Origin: Acholeplasmatales bacterium
Lineage (GTDB): Bacteria > Bacillota_I > Bacilli_A > Acholeplasmatales > Anaeroplasmataceae
Assembly: GCA_900770055.1 (NCBI GenBank)
Contig: CAAGJD010000121.1
Location: 1 to 34,096, forward strand
Direction: 5' to 3'
DNA: 34,096 nt
Positions 25,401-33,278 of the stretch are shown here, piece by piece (within the stretch, counting starts at the first letter, position 1; each line of letters opens with the position of its first letter). Made by a program: the position numbers and the translations under genes. The notes below the pieces were generated by a model. It made no database searches. It had not been told where the DNA came from and worked only from the letters and a program-made list of their open reading frames with translations.

Positions 25401-26002
25401 AAATCACTTAATGATTCCCAAGTAATTGATGCAGTAACATCACCAAGTTTTACTTCAGTAGGTAAATTAAATTCACCACTTACATTTGCTTTGTCATATG
25501 TAAAATTAAATGATTCTATGAAATCTAAAACATCAAGAGGATTAACCTTAAATTCAAAGTCTCTCTTAACACCATTAATTTCAGCAGTTAATATTACAGT
25601 TTGAACATCAGTAGCTGGACGAACTATAGAAATAGCATAAGTGCCATTTACTGCTTCTTCTGCAACAACTAATGCAGCATTATTTGAAGTCCAATTAATT
25701 TGGTAAACTTCATCACCCTTTTTTAGTGATGCAGGAACTGTAAAGTTTTCAGTAACAGCACTACCTTCACCTTGTAAAATAATTCTGTCCAATAAATCTT
25801 GAGCAGTTGTATCAACTGGAGTTGTTGTTGGAGTTGTTGGAACTGTTGTTGGAGCAGTTGGAACTGTTGTTGGAACTGTTGTTGGAGCAGTTGTTGATGG
25901 TGTAGATGAACTACTAGGCTTATTTGTTGTACAAGAACCTAATGCAACAACACCTGCTAATGATAAAACACTAGCACAAATCTTAAATAATTTTTTCTTC
26001 AT
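22418..26002 (-). CDS. Giant surface lipoprotein with repeated Ig-like and OB-fold-like modules
   Basis: A 1194-residue protein. The signal peptide ends in the lipobox ALGSC (Cys 24), followed by a Thr/Pro stalk (about 31-65). By eye: two Ig-like domains (65-155, 156-243), an unassigned beta-rich domain (244-400), then Ig (402-486), OB (492-575), OB (576-685), Ig (686-772), OB (776-865), OB (866-970), Ig (971-1061), and a C-terminal beta domain (1068-1194). The Ig-OB-OB block is present twice. Repeats align clearly: TIADFLAAKDADKVVLLTGV against TIAEAIALANDTQLKVQGV, and VTFTLNDQTMTKEVTF against VTFTLGDIVQTKEVTF. OB-fold modules of this type occur in YhcR-like surface nucleases and may bind nucleic acid. 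No catalytic motif is visible, so it is more likely a binding or scaffold protein. It lies last in the operon, 20 bases after the SNase gene. Confidence 0.85.
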   Translation of the reverse strand: MKKKLFKICASVLSLAGVVALGSCTTNKPSSSSTPSTTAPTTVPTTVPTAPTTVPTTPTTTPVDTTAQDLLDRIILQGEGSAVTENFTVPASLKKGDEVYQINWTSNNAALVVAEEAVNGTYAISIVRPATDVQTVILTAEINGVKRDFEFKVNPLDVLDFIESFNFTYDKANVSGEFNLPTEVKLGDVTASITWESLSDLITINENKAKAPYTYEKIEAQIKATFNYNGESKSKTYTIYVIDKTVYTQSTEIKAETPYYMSFVQNTLGGEYYWVTGVQSGNYGATSLVMAEGAQFYATAVEGGYNLSYKTASGKNEILGVDDKGAKVYVKFNATEAALWQWNTEYNTFTYTNDNNTFYMGTYSSYNTLSMSALSYAPTSFVSHFYTEAEMNANSPTYTDNDKVFGEYLSYSLDENIYAGETEILVVGKKFNDVTISYELKEAVEGVTVSGNKLTVDVTEAKEVVLKVTFTLNDQTMTKEVTFTARPAENQTIADFLAAKDADKVVLLTGVVTAVNKVGSKGSFVLSDETGSIFCYTSLDVALGDEIVVKAKYSENYTLPQIGNPVLVETKSTGNDVVAASGTITELTASDIAAKLEGSTNQSLTDEFAGKYLSIKGYALKSGNFTNLFATADSTTAVVNLYAHADLNLASYQGKQVIIKGFVRGVNEGKNITVQIQSIEEVPLTAEEKVQGAMDAFTFADSVPGTITLPTASDAYADVALSFALKEGTTAASIAEGVLTLNTVTENTEVTLIVTFTLGDIVQTKEVTFQILGLEKITIAEAIALANDTQLKVQGVVVAVETNGYIIYDGTDAIYVYAKGSSDANFTWVVGDSLEVIAKRGTYNGDQIVPIAAAKKLETALEVEVPTTPEVLNSTDIATYLAGTTYDVVYVEMTGKLLVSDNHLNLEVEGLTGQGSIKAAGELLTQAKALANKKVTVKGYTYSISKTKIDNVSTPYYLNMVLTSIEEVALTDAGKVAEELAAVKISNVNSEASVDLVANGSVYTDVAFTYELKDTTVTAVTIADGKITAAAVTADTEVVIVVTAKLNEATQTREITITVKAASAVPTTESTLSFDTKDNRTSYSTESQVWTQNGITLTNNKSKSTTNVADYANPVKLYANSEVIISATANITKIVFNCNETKYATALATTIGEGAVVDGKIVTVELTTPATSYTIASMGAQIRLDSIVVTTVSE
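25814..25888 (-). repeat. Minisatellite coding the Thr/Pro stalk of the giant lipoprotein
   Basis: Near-identical 9-15 base units built around ACAACAGTTCC code for PTTVPTT-type residues. The short tandem DNA units make this stretch prone to length change by slippage. Confidence 0.75.
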
Positions 26003-26022
26003 TTTCCTTTTCCCTTTCGTTA

Positions 26023-27456
26023 TTATTTTATTTCATACTCAATAACTTCTACTGTATTTGTTTCAGAATCAAACAAGCCTCTAGCTTTGACTGTTTTTCC
26101 AACATAATTTGAAACATCAGTTAGATATTTAGTATTGTTAATAACAAATATAAATTCTTCAGCTTCTTGAGTACCTGTAACTAAAACTCTTTGAGCTGAA
26201 ACTGTAAGCTTAATATTACTTCCCTCAATAACTGCCTCAGTTACTGTAGCGTCAGTACATAGGCTTGAATAAGTTGTTTTTCCATAATAGGAACTAAATT
26301 CTATACTAGAATCAAATATTTTGTATGCTTCCTTTTTAATTGTAGTAACATAATCACCACCAGAAGCACCAGATACATATGTTACTCCACTAATTTGGAT
26401 ATTTCCATAATAGTCTTGTACAGTACCTGTTATTGTATATGAAGAACCAACCTTCATATTTTTACTTGCAGATGCACTTGAATAACCAGTGTAAATATTA
26501 ATTGTATTCTCAACACCATTTACATATTGAGAAGCAACAAATGTATGTGTACCTGAATTTGAAACTGTAATTGATTTTAAATATACATTTTCAATTCTAA
26601 CCTTAGCACCTGTTTGTTCTTCATAATTATAATATTCATTAATATTATCATTAATTTCCTTGATTGTAACAACTACAGCTTCTGTTGAATAATATGGATC
26701 CTCTATATTTTTGTTCCAAATATGAAGTGGAGCACTTTTAGCAAAAGCTTGAGCTGCTGTAAAATATGAATCATATGGGTATTCTTGGGTAGGAAGTGAT
26801 TTACTCTCTGAATAACCATTTTCAACTATTTGAAGATTTAAATTCATCCAGTCATCATATTCAGCTGTTTTATACCAAATATATCCTAAATATCTAGAAC
26901 CATAAGAATCAACTGATGGCGGTGTAGTAGAACCTTCTAAAATAATTGCAGTTGCTTTTTCAAGCGCATTAGCTGTAAATTTAGATGCGGACTTACCCCA
27001 TTTTTCTACAGCACCAGTAGATTCTGGTGTATCTATACAAAAGAATCTTATTACAACTGACTTACCACTAGATAATTTAAATTGAGCTGTATCTCCATCT
27101 GTTGCTTTAGATAGTGTAGCAAGCTCAATACCATCAGTGAAGAAATCCTTTCCTTCATAATCCCTTGTAAGCTTGCAAGTTTTTGTAATCTCATCATAAA
27201 TCTTATTTTGATCAACAACAGGAGCTGTTGTTGGTATTGTAGTAGGATTTGTTGTTGGTACCGTTGTTGGAGCTGTCGTTGGTATTGTAGTAGGAGCTGT
27301 TGTTGGCACTATTGTGCTAACTGAAGGAGAGCTACTTGGCTCTCCACCAGCTGTTGTATCTATATGATTGCTACCACAAGATAATAATGATATTGAGGTA
27401 CCTAAGGCTATTAATGAAAGTAATAAACCTTTTATTTTTTTCAAATTAAGCACCAC
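26023..27456 (-). CDS. Surface lipoprotein with staphylococcal nuclease (SNase) domain and OB-like domains
   Basis: A 477-residue protein with lipobox LLSC (Cys 27), a PTT-rich stalk (about 50-80), and an SNase domain (about 110-248). The catalytic set of S. aureus nuclease is visible: DGDT (120-123), Arg 137, IDTPE (Asp 142, Glu 145) and Arg 188 in YGSRYLGYIW, where one extra residue precedes the Arg. OB-fold-like regions follow at about 265-360 and 385-475. It should cut DNA and RNA with calcium at the cell surface. The start is uncertain: GTG at 27456 or 27453 overlaps the binding-protein gene, while a TTG at 27444 would give a signal beginning (M)KKIKGLL. No good ribosome site is seen, so translational coupling is likely. 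Surface SNases in ABC operons are known in Mycoplasma. Confidence 0.93.
   Translation of the reverse strand: MVLNLKKIKGLLLSLIALGTSISLLSCGSNHIDTTAGGEPSSSPSVSTIVPTTAPTTIPTTAPTTVPTTNPTTIPTTAPVVDQNKIYDEITKTCKLTRDYEGKDFFTDGIELATLSKATDGDTAQFKLSSGKSVVIRFFCIDTPESTGAVEKWGKSASKFTANALEKATAIILEGSTTPPSVDSYGSRYLGYIWYKTAEYDDWMNLNLQIVENGYSESKSLPTQEYPYDSYFTAAQAFAKSAPLHIWNKNIEDPYYSTEAVVVTIKEINDNINEYYNYEEQTGAKVRIENVYLKSITVSNSGTHTFVASQYVNGVENTINIYTGYSSASASKNMKVGSSYTITGTVQDYYGNIQISGVTYVSGASGGDYVTTIKKEAYKIFDSSIEFSSYYGKTTYSSLCTDATVTEAVIEGSNIKLTVSAQRVLVTGTQEAEEFIFVINNTKYLTDVSNYVGKTVKARGLFDSETNTVEVIEYEIK
27217..27309 (-). repeat. Minisatellite coding the PTT stalk of the SNase lipoprotein
   Basis: About eight 12-base units code for PTTA, PTTI, PTTV and PTTN tetrapeptides in a row. 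Unit length is a multiple of three, so gain or loss of units changes stalk length without a frameshift. Confidence 0.75.
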
Positions 27457-28951
27457 ACTTCTTCATTGCATCTTTTAATGCTTCTTCGCCTGTTGACATA
27501 CCTGAAGCTGCATATTGTAATGCTGCACCAACTTGATCACGTGCAGTTGAAGAACCTGCAAATGCTGGAGATGTAAAGAAATCATCAGTTAATGATTTAG
27601 CTAATGCTGCTGTAACGGCAACAATATTAGTAGTATCTGCTAAGAATTCTTGATAATCTTCATTATCAAATGTAGAAATACGACAAGGGTTATAGCCTGA
27701 TTCTTGAGAGAATGTAGATTGGAAAGTAGGATCTAATAATTCTTTTACAAATAACCAAGTCATTAATTGCTTTTCATCTGTATTCTTTACTTCTGTATCA
27801 AACATAACAAGGTTTGGACCTTGAGAAATTGACTTATTTACTACCTTACCATTAACTACACTACCAGGTACTCTTGCTACACCCCATTCAAATAAATTAT
27901 TAGATGGAGCTTGGTGAGATGCACCACCAGAAGAACCAATTGAGAATACTGAACCTTCTTCAGCACCCTTTGTAAATAAGTTAGATGTATATGAACCATA
28001 AAGTTCTTGAGTTATAAATAAACCATCATTATATTTAGCACCTAAATCATTTAGCCAAGCACATGCTTCAGGAGTATTAAATAAATAGTGAGGTGCTTGA
28101 GCACTTGTATAGCCCCAACCATTTTGTTCACACATTGTAATGAACCAGTTTGCTTCTGAGTCATATCCTAAAGGTGTACACTTTGGATACTTTGCGGCTA
28201 ATACTTCACATGCAGACCATAACTCATCCCAAGTTGTTGGAACAGAAAGACCTGCTGCGTCTAAAGCTGTCTTATTGTAATATAAAACCTCAGTTGATTT
28301 TACATAAGGCATCATAAATTGAGCTTTATCACTATAGCCATATTTGTTATAATCAGCAAAGTTTACTGCTTTACCTTCCATATAATAACCAGGAACGAAA
28401 TCACTAATTTCTTCAGCTGTATAGCCAATAACTGCTTTATTTGAGCCTATTGTTGCAGTACCAGTTGAGTTAATGAACTTACTCATATCAACTACATTTT
28501 TTGTCTTAATATATTGAGCAACATGGTCAGCATAACAATAAGCTAAATCTGGTTGAGTACCAGCTTGTAGGTCACCGATAATCTTATCTCTAACATCATC
28601 ATAACCACCTACTTGAGTATGCTTAATTGTCCATCCTGGATATTTTGCTTCGAAGTTATCAATCGCAACCTGTAAAGCATTTTGTAATGTATCACCCATT
28701 GTATGATAGAAAACAATTTCGCCTGTACCTGTTACAGTAGTATCTCCAACTTCAATTGCTGGTGTTGTAGTTGTTGGTGCAGCTGTCGGCTTTGTTGAAC
28801 CAGGTGTAGTTGGTGCAATTGTCGGTGTGCTTGTTGGTGCACTTGTTGGTGTAGATGAATTACCACTATTATCATCACATGATACTAAACCAACTAAAGC
28901 TGTAGTTGCAATAGTTGCAACTGCTAATGATCTAATAAATTTCTTCTTCAT
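27446..28951 (-). CDS. ABC transporter extracellular substrate-binding protein (family 1) on a Thr/Pro stalk
   Basis: A 501-residue lipoprotein with lipobox LVSC (Cys 25), a stalk at about 33-64 (PTSAPTSTPTIAPTT), then a family-1 solute-binding fold from about 72. The segments EIVFYHTMGDTLQNAL, DLAYCYADHVAQY, STEVLYYNKTALDAAGL with TTWDELW, and QGPNLVMFD are typical of CUT1 sugar or glycerol-phosphate binding proteins. It follows both permease genes by 41 bases with an AAGGAG site. It is the paralogue of the 819-2384 protein but has the stalk in place of the C-terminal helix. Sharing the stalk type with the two nucleases suggests they work in the same surface layer. The substrate is unknown. 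Confidence 0.93.
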   Translation of the reverse strand: MKKKFIRSLAVATIATTALVGLVSCDDNSGNSSTPTSAPTSTPTIAPTTPGSTKPTAAPTTTTPAIEVGDTTVTGTGEIVFYHTMGDTLQNALQVAIDNFEAKYPGWTIKHTQVGGYDDVRDKIIGDLQAGTQPDLAYCYADHVAQYIKTKNVVDMSKFINSTGTATIGSNKAVIGYTAEEISDFVPGYYMEGKAVNFADYNKYGYSDKAQFMMPYVKSTEVLYYNKTALDAAGLSVPTTWDELWSACEVLAAKYPKCTPLGYDSEANWFITMCEQNGWGYTSAQAPHYLFNTPEACAWLNDLGAKYNDGLFITQELYGSYTSNLFTKGAEEGSVFSIGSSGGASHQAPSNNLFEWGVARVPGSVVNGKVVNKSISQGPNLVMFDTEVKNTDEKQLMTWLFVKELLDPTFQSTFSQESGYNPCRISTFDNEDYQEFLADTTNIVAVTAALAKSLTDDFFTSPAFAGSSTARDQVGAALQYAASGMSTGEEALKDAMKKCGA

Positions 28952-28992
28952 TTCTATGTCTCCTTATTTTAATATATATATACTTGGGAATT

Positions 28993-29922
28993 CTAACCCT
29001 TAGTACCACTCTTAGATACACCCTTCATGATGTACTTCCTAAAGAATATAAATAATACGAATAATGGTAAAGATACCATACAAGATGCAGCCATTCTTAA
29101 TGTTGTCATTGCTTCGTTATATATAACAGGACTTAATACACCATCTGGATCTGTAAATGATGTCATGTGCATCCAGTTAGAAATCATTCTCCATGACTCT
29201 TCATTAACTAACTGTGGCCAAATGTATGAGTTCCAAGTACCAATGAATTTCAATAATGTAATTGAAATTAATGTTGGCATCGTTAATGGAACCATTACCT
29301 TAAATAAATAACCTATATCACTTATACCATCAACCTTCGCGGCTTTATAAAGCGATTCTGGTATCTGCATGAAATTATTTCTCAGCAAGTATATATAATA
29401 TACACTTACTAAGAACGGAACAATCATAACTACATAAGTATCATTCCAACCAAAATAACGTTTACCAATTGTTATATAGTTAGTAGTTGTATATAATTCA
29501 CCTGGAATCATCATTGTTGCAAGTAGGATTGCAAATAATATATTTTTACCCTTAAACTCAATTCTTGCAAAAGCATAAGCCGTAATTATTGTTATTAATA
29601 CACCTAATAATGTTGAAACTACACCAACAACAATTGTATTAATTAATGTTGTGCCAAATAAATTATCGGCTGCAGACATTACATGTGAATAATTTTTCCA
29701 CTGAATAAAATGTGGAAAAAATGTAGGAATAGATTGGCGATATTCAGGCTCTGTCTTTAGTGATGTAATAATCATCCAATAAAATGGTAAAAATGACAAT
29801 ACTGCAATAATCACTAAAAAAGAATAAATAAGTATATTTCTTACTATCTTTTTTACTTTATCTTTCTTTATATTTTTTTCACTATTTAGAGTAACATTTT
29901 TTGCTTCACTTATATTTTCCAT
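28993..29922 (-). CDS. ABC transporter permease, MalG-like (CUT1)
   Basis: A 309-residue membrane protein with six predicted helices. The EAA loop is LYKAAKVDGISDIGYLFKVMVP, and the C-terminus is MKGVSKSGTKG, nearly the same as in the permease at 2390-3265. The N-terminal 35 residues are cytoplasmic and Lys-rich. The ATG at 29922 has AGGAGG at ideal distance, and the gene starts 10 bases after the MalF-like gene. It forms the channel together with that protein and is driven by the MsmK-type ATPase. Confidence 0.94.
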   Translation of the reverse strand: MENISEAKNVTLNSEKNIKKDKVKKIVRNILIYSFLVIIAVLSFLPFYWMIITSLKTEPEYRQSIPTFFPHFIQWKNYSHVMSAADNLFGTTLINTIVVGVVSTLLGVLITIITAYAFARIEFKGKNILFAILLATMMIPGELYTTTNYITIGKRYFGWNDTYVVMIVPFLVSVYYIYLLRNNFMQIPESLYKAAKVDGISDIGYLFKVMVPLTMPTLISITLLKFIGTWNSYIWPQLVNEESWRMISNWMHMTSFTDPDGVLSPVIYNEAMTTLRMAASCMVSLPLFVLFIFFRKYIMKGVSKSGTKG

Positions 29923-29932
29923 GTTTTACCTC

Positions 29933-30934
29933 CTAATAATGAACTTTCTTTTTACTTACGTATAAATTAATAAGTGTAACTACCATTATTATCGCAAATA
30001 ATATTAATGATGCTGCAGATGCTATTCCTGTTACACCAGTATCAATACAAGCATAAATATAACCTACCATAGTACCCATTTCATTTTTAGGGGTTACACC
30101 CATTTTAGTACCACCAAATAAACCAATAATTGCTGAATAAGCCTTTAAACCACCCATGATACCAGTAATTAATAAATATGATAACATTGGTGAAATAAGA
30201 GGTACTGTAATATGTGTTAATGTTCTTGTTTTAGATGCACCATCAATCTTTGCTGCATCATAGTACTGTTTGTTAACAGATTGTAAAGCACTAAATAAAA
30301 TTAAAATCTTAAATGGTAAGCCACTCCATATTTCAAAAATAATAACAACAAATCTACTTAACCACTCATTATATGGTATTTTAACTCCATTATAAAAAGC
30401 AGATGAGTTAATCCAGTTAATTGGTTTACCACCAAAAAATTGAATTATATTATTAACTAAACCATAAGTTTCTGGGTTCCTCGGTGTACCAACTATTTTA
30501 AAGAAGGTTGCAAATACAGCACCCATAGCTAGTGTGTTTGTTAAATATGGTAAGAAATAAATTGTTTGGAAAGCTTTTTGTAATACCTTTATCGAATTTA
30601 AGGCAACTGATATTAATAATGCTAATATCGTTGAAATTGGTACAGAAATAAATGCGAATACTAATGTATTAAATAATGCATTTGTAAAATCCATACCAAC
30701 ACCAGCACTATCAGATAAAACAACCTTAAAGTTATCAATACCCCATCCTTGATAACTTCCTGTTAATCCTTCATAATTATTCTTAAATGCTGATATTAAA
30801 GCATTAACAATTGGATAGAATGTGAATATTGCCATTAAAACTAATGCAGGTAAGACAAATAGCCAACCATTGATTGAGTCAGTAACCTTTCTACTGATTC
30901 GCTTTTTTACAGGTTGAACTAAAGTTTCTTGCAT
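29933..30934 (-). CDS. ABC transporter permease, MalF-like (CUT1)
   Basis: A 333-residue membrane protein with six predicted helices. The EAA loop is YYDAAKIDGASKTRTLTHITVP and the end is SKKKVHY, the same family as 3276-4169. Compared with that paralogue it carries an insertion near residues 130-165 between membrane segments (GTPRNPETYG ... WINSSAFYNG), probably on the outer face. The ATG overlaps the ATPase stop by one base (TAATG), and its ribosome site GAGG is inside the ATPase C-terminal codons, so the two are translationally coupled. Confidence 0.94.
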   Translation of the reverse strand: MQETLVQPVKKRISRKVTDSINGWLFVLPALVLMAIFTFYPIVNALISAFKNNYEGLTGSYQGWGIDNFKVVLSDSAGVGMDFTNALFNTLVFAFISVPISTILALLISVALNSIKVLQKAFQTIYFLPYLTNTLAMGAVFATFFKIVGTPRNPETYGLVNNIIQFFGGKPINWINSSAFYNGVKIPYNEWLSRFVVIIFEIWSGLPFKILILFSALQSVNKQYYDAAKIDGASKTRTLTHITVPLISPMLSYLLITGIMGGLKAYSAIIGLFGGTKMGVTPKNEMGTMVGYIYACIDTGVTGIASAASLILFAIIMVVTLINLYVSKKKVHY

Positions 30935-32004
30935 TATATCAACCTCATTTCGCTATCTCTATTAAATAAGAATAACTTATTTGGTTTAATATTAAATCTT
31001 AATTCTTTAGCATCCTTTGGTAATACTACATCTGAATCTATAATTGATCTAATTGTAGGCTTTGTTGAATTTGGATGTGTTGAAATTACTGATTTATCTC
31101 TACCCATAACCTCTATATTTTGAAGATTAAGAGTAAGCACACCATTTTCATCATAAATAAAGCCCTCTGGTCTAATGCCTACATAAATCAATTGATCATC
31201 AAATTCAGTATCTGTAATTGCTTCATCTCCAATATAAACCTTATGATCTTTAATTTCTCCTGTGAAAATATTGATTGGTGGAGTACCTAAGAAATTTGCA
31301 ACAAATAGATTATCTGGATTATCATAAATAGCTTGAGGTTCACCAATTTGTTGAACAATACCAAGCTTCATAACAACCATAATATCGCAAATACTCATTG
31401 CTTCTTCTTGGTCATGTGTTACGAACACTGTAGTAATTCCAGTTTCTTGTTGAATTCTTTTAATTTCTTCTCTTGTTTGAAGTCTTAAACGAGCATCAAG
31501 ATTTGATAGTGGTTCATCTAATAACAATACGTTAGGCATTTTAACAAGTGCACGAGCGATTGCTACACGTTGTTGTTGACCACCTGATAGCTCACTTGGC
31601 TTACGTGCCATTAAGTCTTGAATTTGTACTAAACCTGCAGCCTCTAAAGCTCTTTCTTTAGCTTCTTGCTTAGGTATTCTCATATTTAATAGTGGGAACA
31701 TAATATTTTGTTCTACTGTCATATGAGGATATAAGGCATAATTTTGGAACACTAAACCAATACCTCTTTTTTCTGGTGCTAAGTCTGTTACATCCTCATC
31801 ACCAAAATAAATTCTACCACTTGTTGGCTCCTCAAGACCACTTAACATGAATAATGTAGTTGATTTACCACAGCCTGATGGACCTAATAAACCGACTAGC
31901 TTGCCATCTGGAATTTCAATAGTCATGTCGTTAACAGCGGTTACCTCACGATTTTGTTTTTTATTCGTGAATGTTTTTGTTAGATTTTCAATTTTTATTC
32001 TCAT
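30934..32004 (-). CDS. ABC transporter ATP-binding protein, MsmK/UgpC/MalK type
   Basis: A 356-residue ATPase. Walker A GPSGCGKST (about 41-49), Q-loop VFQNYALYPHMTV, signature LSGGQQQRVAIARAL, Walker B VLLLDEPLSNLDARLR and switch VFVTHDQEEAM are all intact. The C-terminal ~115 residues form a TOBE-type regulatory domain (FLGTPPINIFTGEI, YVGIRPEGF). MsmK-type ATPases are known to serve several CUT1 importers in some Firmicutes. This is the only CUT1-type ATPase in the window, so it may also power the left importer (819-4169). The gene overlaps the end of the 411-residue membrane protein gene by 17 bases and has a GGAGG site. Confidence 0.95.
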   Translation of the reverse strand: MRIKIENLTKTFTNKKQNREVTAVNDMTIEIPDGKLVGLLGPSGCGKSTTLFMLSGLEEPTSGRIYFGDEDVTDLAPEKRGIGLVFQNYALYPHMTVEQNIMFPLLNMRIPKQEAKERALEAAGLVQIQDLMARKPSELSGGQQQRVAIARALVKMPNVLLLDEPLSNLDARLRLQTREEIKRIQQETGITTVFVTHDQEEAMSICDIMVVMKLGIVQQIGEPQAIYDNPDNLFVANFLGTPPINIFTGEIKDHKVYIGDEAITDTEFDDQLIYVGIRPEGFIYDENGVLTLNLQNIEVMGRDKSVISTHPNSTKPTIRSIIDSDVVLPKDAKELRFNIKPNKLFLFNRDSEMRLI

Positions 32005-33223
32005 TGTCTTCCTCCATTCGAATATCTTCTTTATTATTAATCTCTTCGATTTTATTTAAGATTACTTCAACTGTCATCTTAAAGCCTCGAACAGTTAATT
32101 TCTTTGGTAGATTTAAGGTTTCATAACCTGGACACTCAAGCCATGCATTTACATATTCTCCAGCATGAACTCTTTGAGTAAGCGTATAATCCTTATCCTT
32201 AGTAAGAATCATTTCAATATTATAGTTTTCATTATGGTAATTAATAGAAACGTTAATATCACAACCATCTGGAACAATTAACTTAAATGTCAGCTGACTA
32301 TAATAATCGCTTCCATATACTTCTTCTTTAACAGGCTCTTCTTCTTTAATTCTTCTAATTTTCCTATAAATCCATTTAAAGAATTTCCAAATATATCTCG
32401 GACCTGCTATAAAGTCACCTAAGATATAAATCCATATAAAATATAAAATTACTGCGGTAGTAGCTCTTTGACTTCCCTTTTTATATTCAGCAGTGTGATC
32501 ACTTTTCTTGTAATTTTGATTTGCTAATATTTCATTCTCTAAAGCTTGTAGGTTTTTAGATTCAGGATTTGTATTATATTCATTTTCAAATACTGATACA
32601 GCATTGAAAAAACTATAGGCTTGTCCATAATAATCGACAGAAGATAAATCTATTTTTTGATAAATTCTACCCTCTCTATCTATAAATTCAATGCTATCAA
32701 TTTTTTGGATTTCACTATAATCTACTTCAAAATAAACATATACACCTTCATTTAAAGTGCTAATCGAATCGAATATATCATCTTTATTAGAATCAAAATT
32801 TAAAATGTCAATTTCAATAGTTTTATCATTACCGATAACCTTAATCTTTGTTTTATTATCAGTAAGCATATCAACAAGATATTTATCATTTGCGTTGTAA
32901 AGGAAACCTGAATAAACACTTCTTAACTCATAGGTTATTGTTTTTTCTTCCTCATTTACTACTTCAAATAAAGTAGAAGATGAAAACAATACAACACCAC
33001 ATTCATCATCAAAGGTTTCTTGATAAATGTAATTTGAATCATAATAACCACCGACTAAGCCCATAGCATTTGCATAATTTCCTTCAAGTAGATAGGTATT
33101 TAAATTTTGAGCAATTGTAACCTGTGTTAAAATTCCTGGTAATGTAAAAGCAAGTAGTAAGCCAAGACCGAAGGTAAAAATCCAATAAATTATCTTCAAA
33201 AAAAGCGCTAGCTTTTTATTCAT
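31988..33223 (-). CDS. Unknown membrane protein with extracytoplasmic domain, 411 residues
   Basis: I do not recognise a family. A hydrophobic N-terminal helix (about 9-34) is followed by a region of about 215 residues, rich in Asp, Tyr and Asn, that is probably outside. A second helix (about 252-275) and a basic stretch (KFFKWIYRKIRRIK) follow. A beta-rich, presumably cytoplasmic C-terminal domain (about 305-395, with TLTQRVHAGEYVNAWLECPG) ends in a charged tail. The 17-base overlap with the ATPase gene shows tight coupling, so it may be an accessory subunit or regulator of the importer. The start has a GAGGTG site. It is second in the operon. Confidence 0.8.
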   Translation of the reverse strand: MNKKLALFLKIIYWIFTFGLGLLLAFTLPGILTQVTIAQNLNTYLLEGNYANAMGLVGGYYDSNYIYQETFDDECGVVLFSSSTLFEVVNEEEKTITYELRSVYSGFLYNANDKYLVDMLTDNKTKIKVIGNDKTIEIDILNFDSNKDDIFDSISTLNEGVYVYFEVDYSEIQKIDSIEFIDREGRIYQKIDLSSVDYYGQAYSFFNAVSVFENEYNTNPESKNLQALENEILANQNYKKSDHTAEYKKGSQRATTAVILYFIWIYILGDFIAGPRYIWKFFKWIYRKIRRIKEEEPVKEEVYGSDYYSQLTFKLIVPDGCDINVSINYHNENYNIEMILTKDKDYTLTQRVHAGEYVNAWLECPGYETLNLPKKLTVRGFKMTVEVILNKIEEINNKEDIRMEEDNENKN

Positions 33224-33278
33224 TCTATCACCTCATTACTGCTAAAAGGTGTAATAAACAATACTGAATGCATCTTCA

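Noticed and set aside
25814..25888. CRISPR-like repeat array
   Set aside because: Units are short, in frame and code for Thr/Pro residues of a stalk. There are no unique spacers and no cas genes.
28952..28992. Internal promoter with TATATATATA before the binding-protein gene
   Set aside because: There is no supporting -35, and simple TA runs are common in this DNA. The gap may only be an intercistronic spacer.
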